Assembly (NCBI RefSeq): GCF_900183575.1
Contig: NZ_FXUZ01000003.1
Span: 124,001 to 188,000 of the forward strand
Source of the DNA: Staphylococcus cornubiensis
Lineage (GTDB): Bacteria > Bacillota > Bacilli > Staphylococcales > Staphylococcaceae
DNA: 64,000 nt
Direction: 5' to 3'
The translations under genes and the position numbers were made by a program. The notes beneath the pieces are model-generated. The model was not told where the DNA came from, did not search any database, and saw only the letters and a list, made by a program, of their open reading frames with translations. Shown here in pieces: positions 27,133-36,448 of this stretch (positions are counted from its first letter, which is position 1; every line of letters starts with the position of its first letter).

Positions 27133-28143
27133 CTAATAAAGACTTAATGTTGTGCCTATATTTTCAGCTTGCGCACGTTGATAAATGAAGTACGCACTTG
27201 CAATATCTTCAATTGCCATACCCATTGGATTCAATAAGATAATCTCATCGTCATGTTCACGGCCGACCTTCTCACCTGTCACAAGTTGCCCGAGTTCAGC
27301 GTGCAACTGTTCATGGCTAAATAGACCGTCTTGTACAAGTTGATTGATTGTTTTCTTTTCTCGATTACTTTGTGACCAATCATCCACCACAACTTTATCT
27401 GCTTTAATGAAAACTTCTTTATGCACATCCATAATCGAAATGTTGCTCACAAAAGCACCTTTACGTAACCAGTCGTATTCAATGTACGGTTGATCCGTTA
27501 CAGTACATGGAATCACGACGTCACCATTTTCTACCGCTTCACGTGCTGATTGGGCTTGAACCCATGTAATATCTGGTCTTACTGCGCGCCATTTTTCAAT
27601 CATCTTTTGTGATGCAGCTTCAAATTGATCGTACAAATAAACATTTTGAATATGATCGAACTGCTCGAGCATCGTTTGTAGCTGCTTATCACCAATCAAG
27701 CCGCAACCGATAATCGTTAAGTTTTCAAAGCCTGGTCTCGCTAAGTGACGTGCAGCAATGGCTGAAACCGCTGCTGTACGCATACTACTAATCAAACTCG
27801 CTTCCATTACAGCAATCGGATAGTTCGTTTCAGGATCATTTAAAATAATGACTGCACTTGCGCGTTCGATTTGACGTTTTGAAGGGTTGTCGTGTTTACT
27901 TCCAATCCACTTAATTCCTGATACTGAATGTTCACCACCGATATGACTTGGCATCGCAATAATACGGTCGGCGATGTGACCATTTTCAGCATCTTGACGT
28001 AAATAAGGCTTTAAAGGTTGTACAAAATCTTGATTGGCATGCGCTGTCAATGCTTCTGTTAACGCATCTACATAAATTTGAGACTGTGCTCCTCCTGCTT
28101 GCTCGATATCCGTACGATTTAAATACAATAATGGATGTTTCAT
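27133..28143 (-). CDS. sbnB: SbnB, N-(2-amino-2-carboxyethyl)-L-glutamate dehydrogenase
   Basis: NAD-dependent enzyme of the ornithine cyclodeaminase/mu-crystallin family that oxidatively splits ACEGA into L-2,3-diaminopropionate and alpha-ketoglutarate, the two precursors of staphyloferrin B. The dinucleotide-binding motif is seen in TIIGCGLIGDKQ, with the substrate-binding DRIIAMPSHIGG strand and ISSMRTAAVSAIAARHLA helix. It has 336 residues from the ATG at 28143, the same length as the S. aureus protein. That ATG begins one base after the sbnA stop. Confidence 0.95.
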   Translation of the reverse strand: MKHPLLYLNRTDIEQAGGAQSQIYVDALTEALTAHANQDFVQPLKPYLRQDAENGHIADRIIAMPSHIGGEHSVSGIKWIGSKHDNPSKRQIERASAVIILNDPETNYPIAVMEASLISSMRTAAVSAIAARHLARPGFENLTIIGCGLIGDKQLQTMLEQFDHIQNVYLYDQFEAASQKMIEKWRAVRPDITWVQAQSAREAVENGDVVIPCTVTDQPYIEYDWLRKGAFVSNISIMDVHKEVFIKADKVVVDDWSQSNREKKTINQLVQDGLFSHEQLHAELGQLVTGEKVGREHDDEIILLNPMGMAIEDIASAYFIYQRAQAENIGTTLSLY

Positions 28144-28144
28144 A

Positions 28145-29128
<984 letters not shown>

Positions 29129-29167
29129 CTACCTCCTTGAATCGAATTGAGATTAAATTTTATAACT

Positions 29168-29186
29168 GAGAATGATTATCATTATC
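29168..29186 (-). promoter_or_regulatory. Fur box of sbnA
   Basis: GAGAATGATTATCATTATC matches the 19-bp Fur consensus at 18 positions. It lies between the predicted sbnA -10 element and the start codon. Confidence 0.92.
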
Positions 29187-29198
29187 GGTTATGGTGGC

Positions 29199-29227
29199 AT
29201 TATATTGATATTCAATTTATAAGTCAA
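29199..29227 (-). promoter_or_regulatory. sbnA operon promoter
   Basis: On the minus strand TTGACT (29227-29222) and TATAAT (29204-29199) are separated by exactly 17 bp. The Fur box lies 12 bp further downstream, over the transcription start. Confidence 0.8.
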
Positions 29228-29263
29228 ACATTTATAATTTTTACTAAAAAGATAAAAATATTA

Positions 29264-29292
29264 TTGACTTATGCTTCAGAATTAGACATACT
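29264..29292 (+). promoter_or_regulatory. sirABC promoter
   Basis: TTGACT and CATACT hexamers with 17-bp spacing, followed at once by the second Fur box. The -10 is weaker than that of the divergent sbnA promoter. Confidence 0.65.
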
Positions 29293-29298
29293 TTAATT

Positions 29299-29317
29299 GA
29301 TAATGATTCTCATTATT
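29299..29317 (+). promoter_or_regulatory. Fur box of sirA
   Basis: GATAATGATTCTCATTATT matches the 19-bp Fur consensus at 17 positions and sits over the expected sirA transcription start. Confidence 0.9.
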
Positions 29318-29357
29318 TTCGAAAATACCGATGATACATAGGAGGAAAGTTAGTCTT

Positions 29358-30341
29358 ATGAATAAACTTTTACAGCTACTTGTTTTACCTTTAGTCTTAT
29401 TACTCGTCTTATCTGCATGTGGCAATTCAGGTAAAAAAGAAGAGTCAGAAAAGAAAGCAGATACAACAACAATTAAACACACAATGGGAACGACTGAAAT
29501 CAAAGGCGAACCTAAACGTGTGGTTACTTTATATCAAGGTGCAACTGATGTCGCAGTCTCATTAGGCGTTAAACCCGTGGGTGCAGTAGAATCTTGGACA
29601 CAAGCCCCTCAATTTGAATACCTTAGAGATGATTTAAAAGACACGAAAAATGTCGGTCAAGAACCTGCGCCGAACTTGGAAGAAATTTCAAAATTAAAAC
29701 CAGATTTAATCGTTGCTTCTAAAGTGAGAAACGAAAAAGTGTATGATCAATTGTCAAAAATCGCACCAACGATTACGACAGATACAGTTTATAAATTTAA
29801 AGATACAACTGAATTAATGGGGAAAGCTTTAGGGAAAGAAAAAGAAGCACAATCTTTACTTAAAAAATATGACGATAAAGTCAAAGCATTCCAAAAAGAT
29901 GCTAAAGCAAAATATGGCGATGCATGGCCGATTTCTGCTTCTGTTGTAAACTTCCGCGCTGACCAAACACGTATTTACGCTGGAGGTTATGCTGGAGATA
30001 TTTTACAAGATTTAGGATTCAAACGTCCTGAAGCACAACAAAAAGAAGTGGATAAAGGAAAAGATATCATTCAACTCACTTCAAAAGAAAGTATTCCGTT
30101 GATGGATGCGGACCAAATTTTCATCTTCAAATCTGATCCTAACGCAAAAGATGCCGAACTTGTACAAAAAACTGAACAAGAATGGACATCAAGCACAGAA
30201 TGGAAAAACTTAGACGCTGTGAAAAAAGGACATGTCGTTGATGGTGTAGATGAAATCACTTGGAACTTAGCAGGTGGCTACCAATCTTCACTTAAATTGA
30301 TTGATGATTTGTACGAAAAACTAGAAATTAAAAAGCAATAA
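29358..30341 (+). CDS. sirA: SirA, ferric-staphyloferrin B binding lipoprotein
   Basis: Extracellular lipid-anchored receptor that captures Fe(III)-staphyloferrin B and passes it to SirBC. The signal peptide ends in the lipobox LVLSAC, with lipidated C21. The class III (FecB/BtuF-like) binding fold follows, with the typical PKRVVTLYQGATDVAVSLG opening strand and a long alpha-helical linker near the middle. I start at the ATG at 29358, which has AGGAGG upstream; an earlier in-frame ATG lies before that site. It is first in sirABC. Confidence 0.94.
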   Translation: MNKLLQLLVLPLVLLLVLSACGNSGKKEESEKKADTTTIKHTMGTTEIKGEPKRVVTLYQGATDVAVSLGVKPVGAVESWTQAPQFEYLRDDLKDTKNVGQEPAPNLEEISKLKPDLIVASKVRNEKVYDQLSKIAPTITTDTVYKFKDTTELMGKALGKEKEAQSLLKKYDDKVKAFQKDAKAKYGDAWPISASVVNFRADQTRIYAGGYAGDILQDLGFKRPEAQQKEVDKGKDIIQLTSKESIPLMDADQIFIFKSDPNAKDAELVQKTEQEWTSSTEWKNLDAVKKGHVVDGVDEITWNLAGGYQSSLKLIDDLYEKLEIKKQ

Positions 30342-30357
30342 CTTAAGGAGTTACATT

Positions 30358-31353
30358 ATGTCGCTTAAACCGATACATCATTTATTTATCGTAGGTTTAT
30401 GCCTTGTCATTGTATCGTTTTTAAGCTTAATGATTGGAAACACGCTTGTATCACTACCTCAGTTGATACAGGCGTTCTTCCACTTTGACAGCCAAAACGA
30501 TATACATACACTTGTGACAGGTTCACGTGCTTCTCGAACAATCATCGCCCTTCTCACAGGTGCGTCACTCGCAGTTTCAGGCCTTTTAATGCAAGTGCTC
30601 ACGCGTAATGCGGTTGCTTCACCTGGACTGTTTGGTATTAATGCAGGCGCAGTCTTTTTTATCGTTATGGGGGTCACATTGATTCGTGTACACTCATTTG
30701 AAGCACTTGTTGTTATGGCTTTCGTAGGTGCCATTCTCGTCACGATACTCGTTGTAGCATTGGGAATGTTTAAACAAGCACGCTTTTCACCGCAACGTGT
30801 CATCCTGGCTGGTGCTTCGATTTCAATGCTTTTCACCGCCTTTACACAAGGCATTTTAATTATGAATGAAACAAATCTGCAAGGCTTGTTATTTTGGCTG
30901 AGCGGTTCCGTATCATTGCGTAATATTTGGGACATACCGTGGATGATGATCATCATGCTACTGTTTCTCGTTGCAACATTTTTTATCGCACCACATCTCA
31001 ACATTTTAATGACGAGTGATGAGATTGCGACAGGCTTAGGACAGAATGTAAAGTTAATCAAATGGGTGATTGTATTCTTGATTAGTGTGCTGGCAGGAAG
31101 TTCCGTTGCACTTGCAGGTTCTATCTTATTTGTCGGACTCATCGTTCCAAATATCGCAAAACTCGTGCTCCCACCCCGCTATCAGTTATTGATACCGTAC
31201 ACTGCATTGCTCGGATCTTGTTTAATGATCAGTGCTGACATTCTTGCGAGATGGATGATTCGTCCTCTAGAGCTACCCGTGGGCATTATTACAGGCATTT
31301 TGGGTGCTTTAGTCTTGATTTATCTTATGAAAAAGGGGATTTACCGTGTATGA
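30358..31353 (+). CDS. sirB: SirB, staphyloferrin B ABC permease
   Basis: FecCD-family permease of 331 residues and about ten helices, one half of the SirBC channel. The family segment SRASRTIIALLTGASLAVSG and the loop SPGLFGINAGA are clear, and the C-terminal GLIVPNIAKL motif contacts the ATPase. AAGGAG precedes the ATG. It starts 16 bp after sirA and overlaps sirC by 4 bp (ATGA). No ATPase gene accompanies the operon, so FhuC probably energises it. Confidence 0.94.
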   Translation: MSLKPIHHLFIVGLCLVIVSFLSLMIGNTLVSLPQLIQAFFHFDSQNDIHTLVTGSRASRTIIALLTGASLAVSGLLMQVLTRNAVASPGLFGINAGAVFFIVMGVTLIRVHSFEALVVMAFVGAILVTILVVALGMFKQARFSPQRVILAGASISMLFTAFTQGILIMNETNLQGLLFWLSGSVSLRNIWDIPWMMIIMLLFLVATFFIAPHLNILMTSDEIATGLGQNVKLIKWVIVFLISVLAGSSVALAGSILFVGLIVPNIAKLVLPPRYQLLIPYTALLGSCLMISADILARWMIRPLELPVGIITGILGALVLIYLMKKGIYRV

Positions 31354-32348
31354 AAAATGAGCGCTATACCAAAGACAACATACATCTGTGCATCGGCCTC
31401 GTGAGTATCGTCATCGTAAGCTTTTTAAGCATGATGTTCGGATCAGACGTCATTCGTTTTACAGACGTCATCGCATACTTCATTGACCCGAGTGCAAGTG
31501 CTTATCAATTTACGTTAGAAGTTTTACGCCTTCCCCGTATTACACTGGCCATCCTTGCTGGTACCGCCCTTGGTATCAGTGGACTATTATTACAAAACGT
31601 CTTGAAAAACCCTATCGCTTCTCCTGATATTATTGGTGTCACAGGGGGTGCAAGTTTAAGTGCTGTACTATTCATCACATGGTTCAGTCATTTAAGTATT
31701 CAACTTCTCCCCTTATTCGCCATTACTGGAGGAACCGTTGCGATGTTGATTCTGATGTCATTTCAAATGAACCAACAAATTCGCCCCTCAACATTAATCA
31801 TTATTGGGATTGCATTACAAACCGTGCTCATGGGCGTCACACAAGGCCTGTTACTTACAACAAAACAGCTCTCTGCGTCTAAAGCATATACGTGGCTCGT
31901 TGGAAGTCTGTACGGCGCTTCATTTCAAGACAGTCTGATTTTATGTGGCACGCTACTGTTGATGACACCGCTCTTATGGGTCATCATACCGCGCATGAAA
32001 ATTGCCGCCTTACATGAATATGTTGGGGCTGGACTCGGTCTACATATTCAACAAACACGGATTTTGCAAATTATCGTAGCAACATTACTCGTATCCGTCG
32101 CAATCAGTTTTGTCGGTAATATTGGTTTTATTGGATTGATCGCACCGCATATCGCCAAAACACTCATTCGTACAAGCACATTCAAGCAATTCGTCATGAC
32201 CGCTTGTATCGGTGCCATTTCTTTAATGGTGGCAGATTTAATAGGGCGCACACTCTTTTTACCGAAAGAAGTCCCTGCCGGCGTCTTCATCGCTGCATTT
32301 GGTGCCCCATTCTTTATCTATTTATTACTCACCGTCAAAAAATTGTAG
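31350..32348 (+). CDS. sirC: SirC, staphyloferrin B ABC permease
   Basis: Second FecCD-family permease (332 residues). Family motifs are LRLPRITLAILAGTALGISG, the SPDIIGVTGGASL loop and GLIAPHIAKTLI near the C terminus. I start at the ATG at 31350, which overlaps the sirB stop as ATGA; an earlier in-frame start would lie deep inside sirB. A strong terminator follows 23 bp after the stop. Confidence 0.94.
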   Translation: MKNERYTKDNIHLCIGLVSIVIVSFLSMMFGSDVIRFTDVIAYFIDPSASAYQFTLEVLRLPRITLAILAGTALGISGLLLQNVLKNPIASPDIIGVTGGASLSAVLFITWFSHLSIQLLPLFAITGGTVAMLILMSFQMNQQIRPSTLIIIGIALQTVLMGVTQGLLLTTKQLSASKAYTWLVGSLYGASFQDSLILCGTLLLMTPLLWVIIPRMKIAALHEYVGAGLGLHIQQTRILQIIVATLLVSVAISFVGNIGFIGLIAPHIAKTLIRTSTFKQFVMTACIGAISLMVADLIGRTLFLPKEVPAGVFIAAFGAPFFIYLLLTVKKL

Positions 32349-32370
32349 ATATCACTAAAAAACACAACAT

Positions 32371-32418
32371 AAAAACGGTTGTAGGTCAGAAATCTCACTT
32401 TCTGCTACAACCGTTTTT
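32371..32418 (+). terminator. Terminator of sirABC
   Basis: AAAACGGTTGTAG and CTACAACCGTTTT form a perfect 13-bp stem, followed by a T run. The loop holds a smaller AGAAA/TTTCT stem. Confidence 0.9.
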
Positions 32419-32444
32419 TATAAAATTTGCTATGTTATCCATTA

Positions 32445-32624
32445 TCACTTTCGGCTTCGATATCGCTTGATATAACCAAATAGAAACACAATAATGATCA
32501 TCAAAAATGCGATATTCAAATATGTCGACAATATTTCATTATGAATTAGCCTGTTTTCCAGAAGATTAAACAATAGGACAAACATTAAAAATGTGATAAA
32601 AACTTTTGAAATAATTTCTTTCAT
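32445..32624 (-). CDS. Hypothetical small membrane protein
   Basis: A 59-residue frame from the ATG at 32624 with two hydrophobic helices (about residues 8-21 and 35-51) and a strongly basic end (YIKRYRSRK), which would leave both ends in the cytoplasm. I do not recognise a family. The frame extends upstream to 32723, but the added residues look like random coding. The ribosome site (GTGGG at 9 nt) is only fair. It lies between convergent sirC and repeat copy C. It may be a real small gene or a chance hydrophobic frame in AT-rich DNA. Confidence 0.35.
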   Translation of the reverse strand: MKEIISKVFITFLMFVLLFNLLENRLIHNEILSTYLNIAFLMIIIVFLFGYIKRYRSRK

Positions 32625-32750
32625 TTTTTCTAACCCACTTTCTATCCTCATCTCCACAAAAGAAAGTGTTGAGTGATTGGAGCAAAAATGCAAATGAACA
32701 TCAGCCAATTTCCGTTTCCGCACTCTTAAAAATTAGAATCACCACACCTC

Positions 32751-32894
32751 AGATTGCAAGAACCGGGCAAGACTCCCGAGGGATCAGCTGATTCAGAAAA
32801 TCCACCAACGCTTCCAACAATGTAACAGTTCAATCAAAGCGTTGGTTAGTTGAAGAATCTGCCCCTGGGAAAGCACAGCCCGGTTCAGCAATCT
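32751..32894 (+). repeat. Palindromic intergenic repeat, copy C
   Basis: Outer arms AGATTGC-AAG-AACCGGGC and GCCCGGTT-CA-GCAATCT pair almost perfectly. The middle stem is GCTGATTC / GAATCTGC, and the inner stem is CCAACGCTT / AAGCGTTGG. It lies just downstream of mntR and could act as its terminator. Middle and outer stems differ in sequence from the other copies but keep pairing. Confidence 0.78.
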
Positions 32895-32939
32895 GCAAAG
32901 ATTCGCTACCTTCATCATGTAACCGAAATGCTAATAAAA

Positions 32940-33587
32940 CTAAGCTTTTTCACCAAAAATCACTTCTGCATTCTGATAACTCAACACAATCTTCTCGCCC
33001 TTATTCTCCAACTCCAACAAGCGATTAATATCATCTTTCCCAATCACTTTAACTGTATCACCAATCGATAACGCCTTACTAGATAGGAACACAAGCAATT
33101 CTGAACGATCTCTAACACGTCGAATCGTCACCACATCGCCTTCTTCAAAAGAGAGGAGCGGTGTTTTGTATATTTCTTCAAAATGGTTATCACGCGGTAT
33201 CACACCACCATGAGGACAAGTTTGAGGATATTTAAGGAGTTCGTCTAATCGATCAACAAACAGTTTAGACACACGATGCTCTAACACTTCCGCTTCAACA
33301 TGCACTTCTTCCCATGTATAGTTCAAAACTTCAATGAGAAATAGTTCAATGAGGCGATGGCGTTTAATCACATCTAACGTATATGTCAATCCGAGCTCTG
33401 ACAATTTAACACCTTTGTACGGCTTAGTAATCACATAGCCTTCCTTTTCCAATCGACCTACCATTTCACTGACGGATGGTGGCTTAATGTTTAAAAAGCG
33501 AGACAATGTTTTGTTTGAAACATACGTATCTATACCATCATGACTTAAAATCGCTTTGAGATAGTCTTCTTTTTCCTCAGTTAACAT
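32940..33587 (-). CDS. mntR: MntR, manganese-responsive DtxR-family repressor
   Basis: A 215-residue metalloregulator. An N-terminal winged helix domain (about residues 5-70, recognition helix near IKPPSVSEMVGRLEKEG) is followed by the dimerisation and metal-binding domain with the EVLEHRVSKLFVDRLDE stretch and CPHGGVIP motif, and a C-terminal SH3/FeoA-like domain (about 145-215). This is the long, three-domain form found in staphylococci. GAGGTGAACAT precedes the ATG. It is divergent from mntABC with 121 bp between, where a suitable palindrome lies. Confidence 0.93.
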   Translation of the reverse strand: MLTEEKEDYLKAILSHDGIDTYVSNKTLSRFLNIKPPSVSEMVGRLEKEGYVITKPYKGVKLSELGLTYTLDVIKRHRLIELFLIEVLNYTWEEVHVEAEVLEHRVSKLFVDRLDELLKYPQTCPHGGVIPRDNHFEEIYKTPLLSFEEGDVVTIRRVRDRSELLVFLSSKALSIGDTVKVIGKDDINRLLELENKGEKIVLSYQNAEVIFGEKA

Positions 33588-33639
33588 ATGTTCACCTCTC
33601 TCATATATTCACTTTATTGTACCATGAAATGAATTCATA

Positions 33640-33666
33640 TTGACAATTTTCAATTTATCGTATAAT
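33640..33666 (+). promoter_or_regulatory. mntABC promoter
   Basis: TTGACA and TATAAT hexamers are spaced by only 15 bp. Both are perfect, and the short spacer may lower basal strength. The MntR palindrome begins four bases after the -10. Confidence 0.6.
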
Positions 33667-33669
33667 TTT

Positions 33670-33685
33670 ATTAGGGTAACCTAAT
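33670..33685 (+). promoter_or_regulatory. MntR operator
   Basis: ATTAGGGTAACCTAAT is a near-perfect inverted repeat (ATTAGG / CCTAAT) of the DtxR/MntR operator type, located over the expected mntABC transcription start, which supports manganese repression of the operon. Confidence 0.85.
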
Positions 33686-33708
33686 ATTTAGTGAAGGTGG
33701 TGTTAATC

Positions 33709-34485
33709 ATGCTGTCTATAGAAAACTTAAACTTACACTTAGGCCAAAAGCACGTCCTGAAAAACATATCTTTAGATTTGCCTTTTAACGGTGAAATGGT
33801 GGGGATTATGGGACCGAACGGGAGCGGAAAATCATCGCTCATCAAATCAATCATTGGGGAATTACCTGCTAAAGGAAAAGTCACACTGAATCAACAGCCA
33901 GCACAACAACAATTGACAAATATTACATATATTCCACAAAAATCTGTACTTGATCTTGATTTTCCAATTAATGTACAAGATTTGGTTTTGACAGGTTGTT
34001 ATCAAGAAATTGGTTGGTTTCGACGTGTTCCTAAAGCGATTCGAGAGAAAAGGGATGCACTTTTAAAAGAACTCGAACTTTATGAATTACGTAAACGACA
34101 ACTCCATGCGTTAAGTGGCGGACAATTGCAACGTGTCTTTATCGCACGTGCACTCATGTCTGACAGTCTTGTGTATCTTTTAGACGAACCGTTTGTCGGC
34201 ATTGATTTTAAAAGTGAGCGGATTATTTTTGAGAAGTTACAACAACTTAAGCAGCAAGGGAAATTGATTTTAATTGTACACCATGACCTTTCAACAGCCG
34301 CACATTATTTTGATCGCATCTTACTTTTAAATCAATCTGTCGCATTTTTGGGAGACAGTTCTGAAGCATTACAGCCTGAAAATATCGAATCTGTATTTTT
34401 AAGTCGATACCATCAAGCTAAAGAAGACGCATCTACGCACAGAAAGGAGTCGGCTCAACATGTCGTTCGTTCAACACCTCTTTGA
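33709..34485 (+). CDS. mntA: MntA, manganese ABC transporter ATPase
   Basis: ATP-binding subunit of the Mn(II) importer (258 residues). Walker A is GPNGSGKSS, the signature is LSGGQLQR and Walker B is VYLLDEPFVGID, with the switch histidine in LIVHHDLS. I start at the ATG at 33709 with AGGTGG at 8 nt; a GTG at 33691 lies before that site. It overlaps mntB by 26 bp. Confidence 0.94.
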   Translation: MLSIENLNLHLGQKHVLKNISLDLPFNGEMVGIMGPNGSGKSSLIKSIIGELPAKGKVTLNQQPAQQQLTNITYIPQKSVLDLDFPINVQDLVLTGCYQEIGWFRRVPKAIREKRDALLKELELYELRKRQLHALSGGQLQRVFIARALMSDSLVYLLDEPFVGIDFKSERIIFEKLQQLKQQGKLILIVHHDLSTAAHYFDRILLLNQSVAFLGDSSEALQPENIESVFLSRYHQAKEDASTHRKESAQHVVRSTPL

Positions 34486-35299
34486 GTATCAATTCTTGTC
34501 ACGTGCGATGTTAACGGCCATCTTAGTCGGTGTCGTTTGTGGTGTGGTCGGTTGTCTCATTATTTTAAGAGGATTATCGCTTATGGGAGATGCGATGAGT
34601 CATGCGGTTCTACCTGGTGTGGCACTCTCATTTTTAATGAATATTCCGATGTTTATAGGCGCAATGATTACGGGGATGTTAAGCAGTATCATGATTGGAT
34701 ATATTTCTGAAGCTTCAAAAACGAAAAAAGATGCTGCTATTGGGATTACTTTCACTACTTTCTTAGCACTAGGAATTGTGCTTATTAGTGTTATCCATTC
34801 AGCCACTGATTTATATCATATTCTTTTTGGTAACATTCTCGCTATTACCCAATCTGCGTTCCATACTACACTCGCTGTCAGCACGGTCGTTCTAGCCTTA
34901 ATTTTAATCTTATATCGACCTCTCAAAATGTCGACTTTTGATCCAATATTTAGTCGTATGAGTGGTTTAAACACGACAGTGATTCATTATTTTGTCATGT
35001 TATTACTCGCGCTCGTGATTGTCGCAAGTGTACAAACGGTTGGTGTTATTTTAGTGGTCGCATTATTAATCACACCTGCTTCAACAGCGTTTTTGTTCAC
35101 TAAAAAATTGTCCACAATGATGATCATTTCTAGCATCTTTAGTGTGATCAGTTCAACAACGGGCATTTATATGAGTTTTAAAATGAATTTGCCAAGTGGT
35201 GCAGTCATCGTACTCATTTCAGCTGTGTTATACGGCCTAACATTTGGCATCATTAAACTTAAAAATCTATTACAAAAAGGAGCTTTTCAAACATCATGA
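34460..35299 (+). CDS. mntB: MntB, manganese ABC transporter permease
   Basis: ABC-3 family membrane subunit (279 residues, about eight or nine helices). Family features include the N-terminal LIILRGLSLMGDAMSHAVLPG stretch (quoted in part) and the C-terminal TPASTAFLFTKKL loop. The start lies inside the end of mntA with AAGGAG upstream, and the end overlaps mntC by 4 bp. Confidence 0.93.
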   Translation: MSFVQHLFEYQFLSRAMLTAILVGVVCGVVGCLIILRGLSLMGDAMSHAVLPGVALSFLMNIPMFIGAMITGMLSSIMIGYISEASKTKKDAAIGITFTTFLALGIVLISVIHSATDLYHILFGNILAITQSAFHTTLAVSTVVLALILILYRPLKMSTFDPIFSRMSGLNTTVIHYFVMLLLALVIVASVQTVGVILVVALLITPASTAFLFTKKLSTMMIISSIFSVISSTTGIYMSFKMNLPSGAVIVLISAVLYGLTFGIIKLKNLLQKGAFQTS

Positions 35300-36216
35300 T
35301 GAAACGACTTTTCGCCTTAATGATTCTCTCTGTTTTACTCGCTGCATGTGGCGTTAACAAAGGAAACGAATCAGATCATAAATTAAAAATCGTTACAACT
35401 AACTCTATTCTTTACGATATGACTAAAAACATTACAGGGGATGACGCTGAAATTTATTCGATTGTTCCAGTTGGTCAAGACCCTCACGAATACGAAATTA
35501 AACCTAAAGACGTCCAAGCTTTAACTGATGCTGATGTAATTGTGTACAACGGTTTCAACCTTGAAAGTGGGAATGGTTGGTTTGAGAAAGCATTGAAACA
35601 AGCAAACAAATCGATTAAAGATGATACAGTCATTCAAGCTTCTAAAAATGTAGAACCCATTTACTTAAAACAAGGTGAAAAAACAGAACACAATATCGAT
35701 CCACACGCTTGGCTCAGCTTAGGCAATGGTATTGAGTATGTTAAAACGATTAAAACAGCCCTTGAAAAAGTAGACAAAGCACATGCTAAAGACTACGACA
35801 AACAAGGTTCTGAATACTTAACAAAACTTGAGAAATTAAATAAAGAAAGTAAAGATAAATTCAATGACATTCCGAAAGAGAAACGTGTCATGATTACAAG
35901 TGAAGGTGCTTTTAAATATTTCGCAAAACAATTTGATGTGAAACCAGGTTATATTTGGGAAATTAATACTGAAAATCAAGGTACGCCAGAGCAAATGAAA
36001 CAAGCTGTTGATTTTGTGAAGGAAAACAATATTAAAAACTTATTGCTTGAAACAAGTGTGAGTGATAAGAGTATGAAGAGTCTTGGTGAGGAAACTGGAG
36101 CTAAGATTTACGGTACAGTTTATACGGATTCGATTGGTAAAGAAGGTAGCGATGGGGATTCGTATTATAAAATGATGCAATCGAATATTAAGACGATTCA
36201 TGAAAGCATGCAGTAA
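35296..36216 (+). CDS. mntC: MntC, manganese-binding lipoprotein
   Basis: Cluster A-I (ZnuA/PsaA-like) substrate-binding lipoprotein of 306 residues. Lipobox LLAAC places the lipidated cysteine at C18. The four metal ligands expected for Mn(II) sites are all present: H64 (in DPHEYE), H137 (in DPHAWL), E203 (in TSEGAF) and D278 (in YTDSIG). The mature region shows no extra His-rich loop, which argues against a zinc protein. It is the last gene of mntABC and is followed by a 1.6-kb repeat-rich 3' region. Confidence 0.95.
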   Translation: MMKRLFALMILSVLLAACGVNKGNESDHKLKIVTTNSILYDMTKNITGDDAEIYSIVPVGQDPHEYEIKPKDVQALTDADVIVYNGFNLESGNGWFEKALKQANKSIKDDTVIQASKNVEPIYLKQGEKTEHNIDPHAWLSLGNGIEYVKTIKTALEKVDKAHAKDYDKQGSEYLTKLEKLNKESKDKFNDIPKEKRVMITSEGAFKYFAKQFDVKPGYIWEINTENQGTPEQMKQAVDFVKENNIKNLLLETSVSDKSMKSLGEETGAKIYGTVYTDSIGKEGSDGDSYYKMMQSNIKTIHESMQ

Positions 36217-36310
36217 TACGTTTTCGAAATCAGATCTCTTTACTTTTTGAGATGTGCTTATCTTCCAGATTGACGAACGATGCTCTGTTGATTAGAAACC
36301 TTGACTTCTT

Positions 36311-36448
36311 GGATTGCGCTCTTAGGCTCGCGTTCCTAGGGGACTTGCCTCAACTAAATTCGGCTTGATTGGAGTGAACACTGAATGAAGCCGAATTGGA
36401 TTTTCGGCTGCGTCTAATCCCTCAGGAGTCTCGCCCTGGCTGCAATCT
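36311..36448 (-). repeat. Palindromic intergenic repeat, copy D
   Basis: Reverse orientation. Outer arms GGATTGC and GCAATC, inner stem AATTCGGCTT / AAGCCGAATT, middle stem GACTTGCC / GGCTGCGTC with partial pairing, and the conserved TCCCTCAGGAGTCTCGCCC right arm. That right arm is also the first part of the 390-bp tandem unit. Confidence 0.75.
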
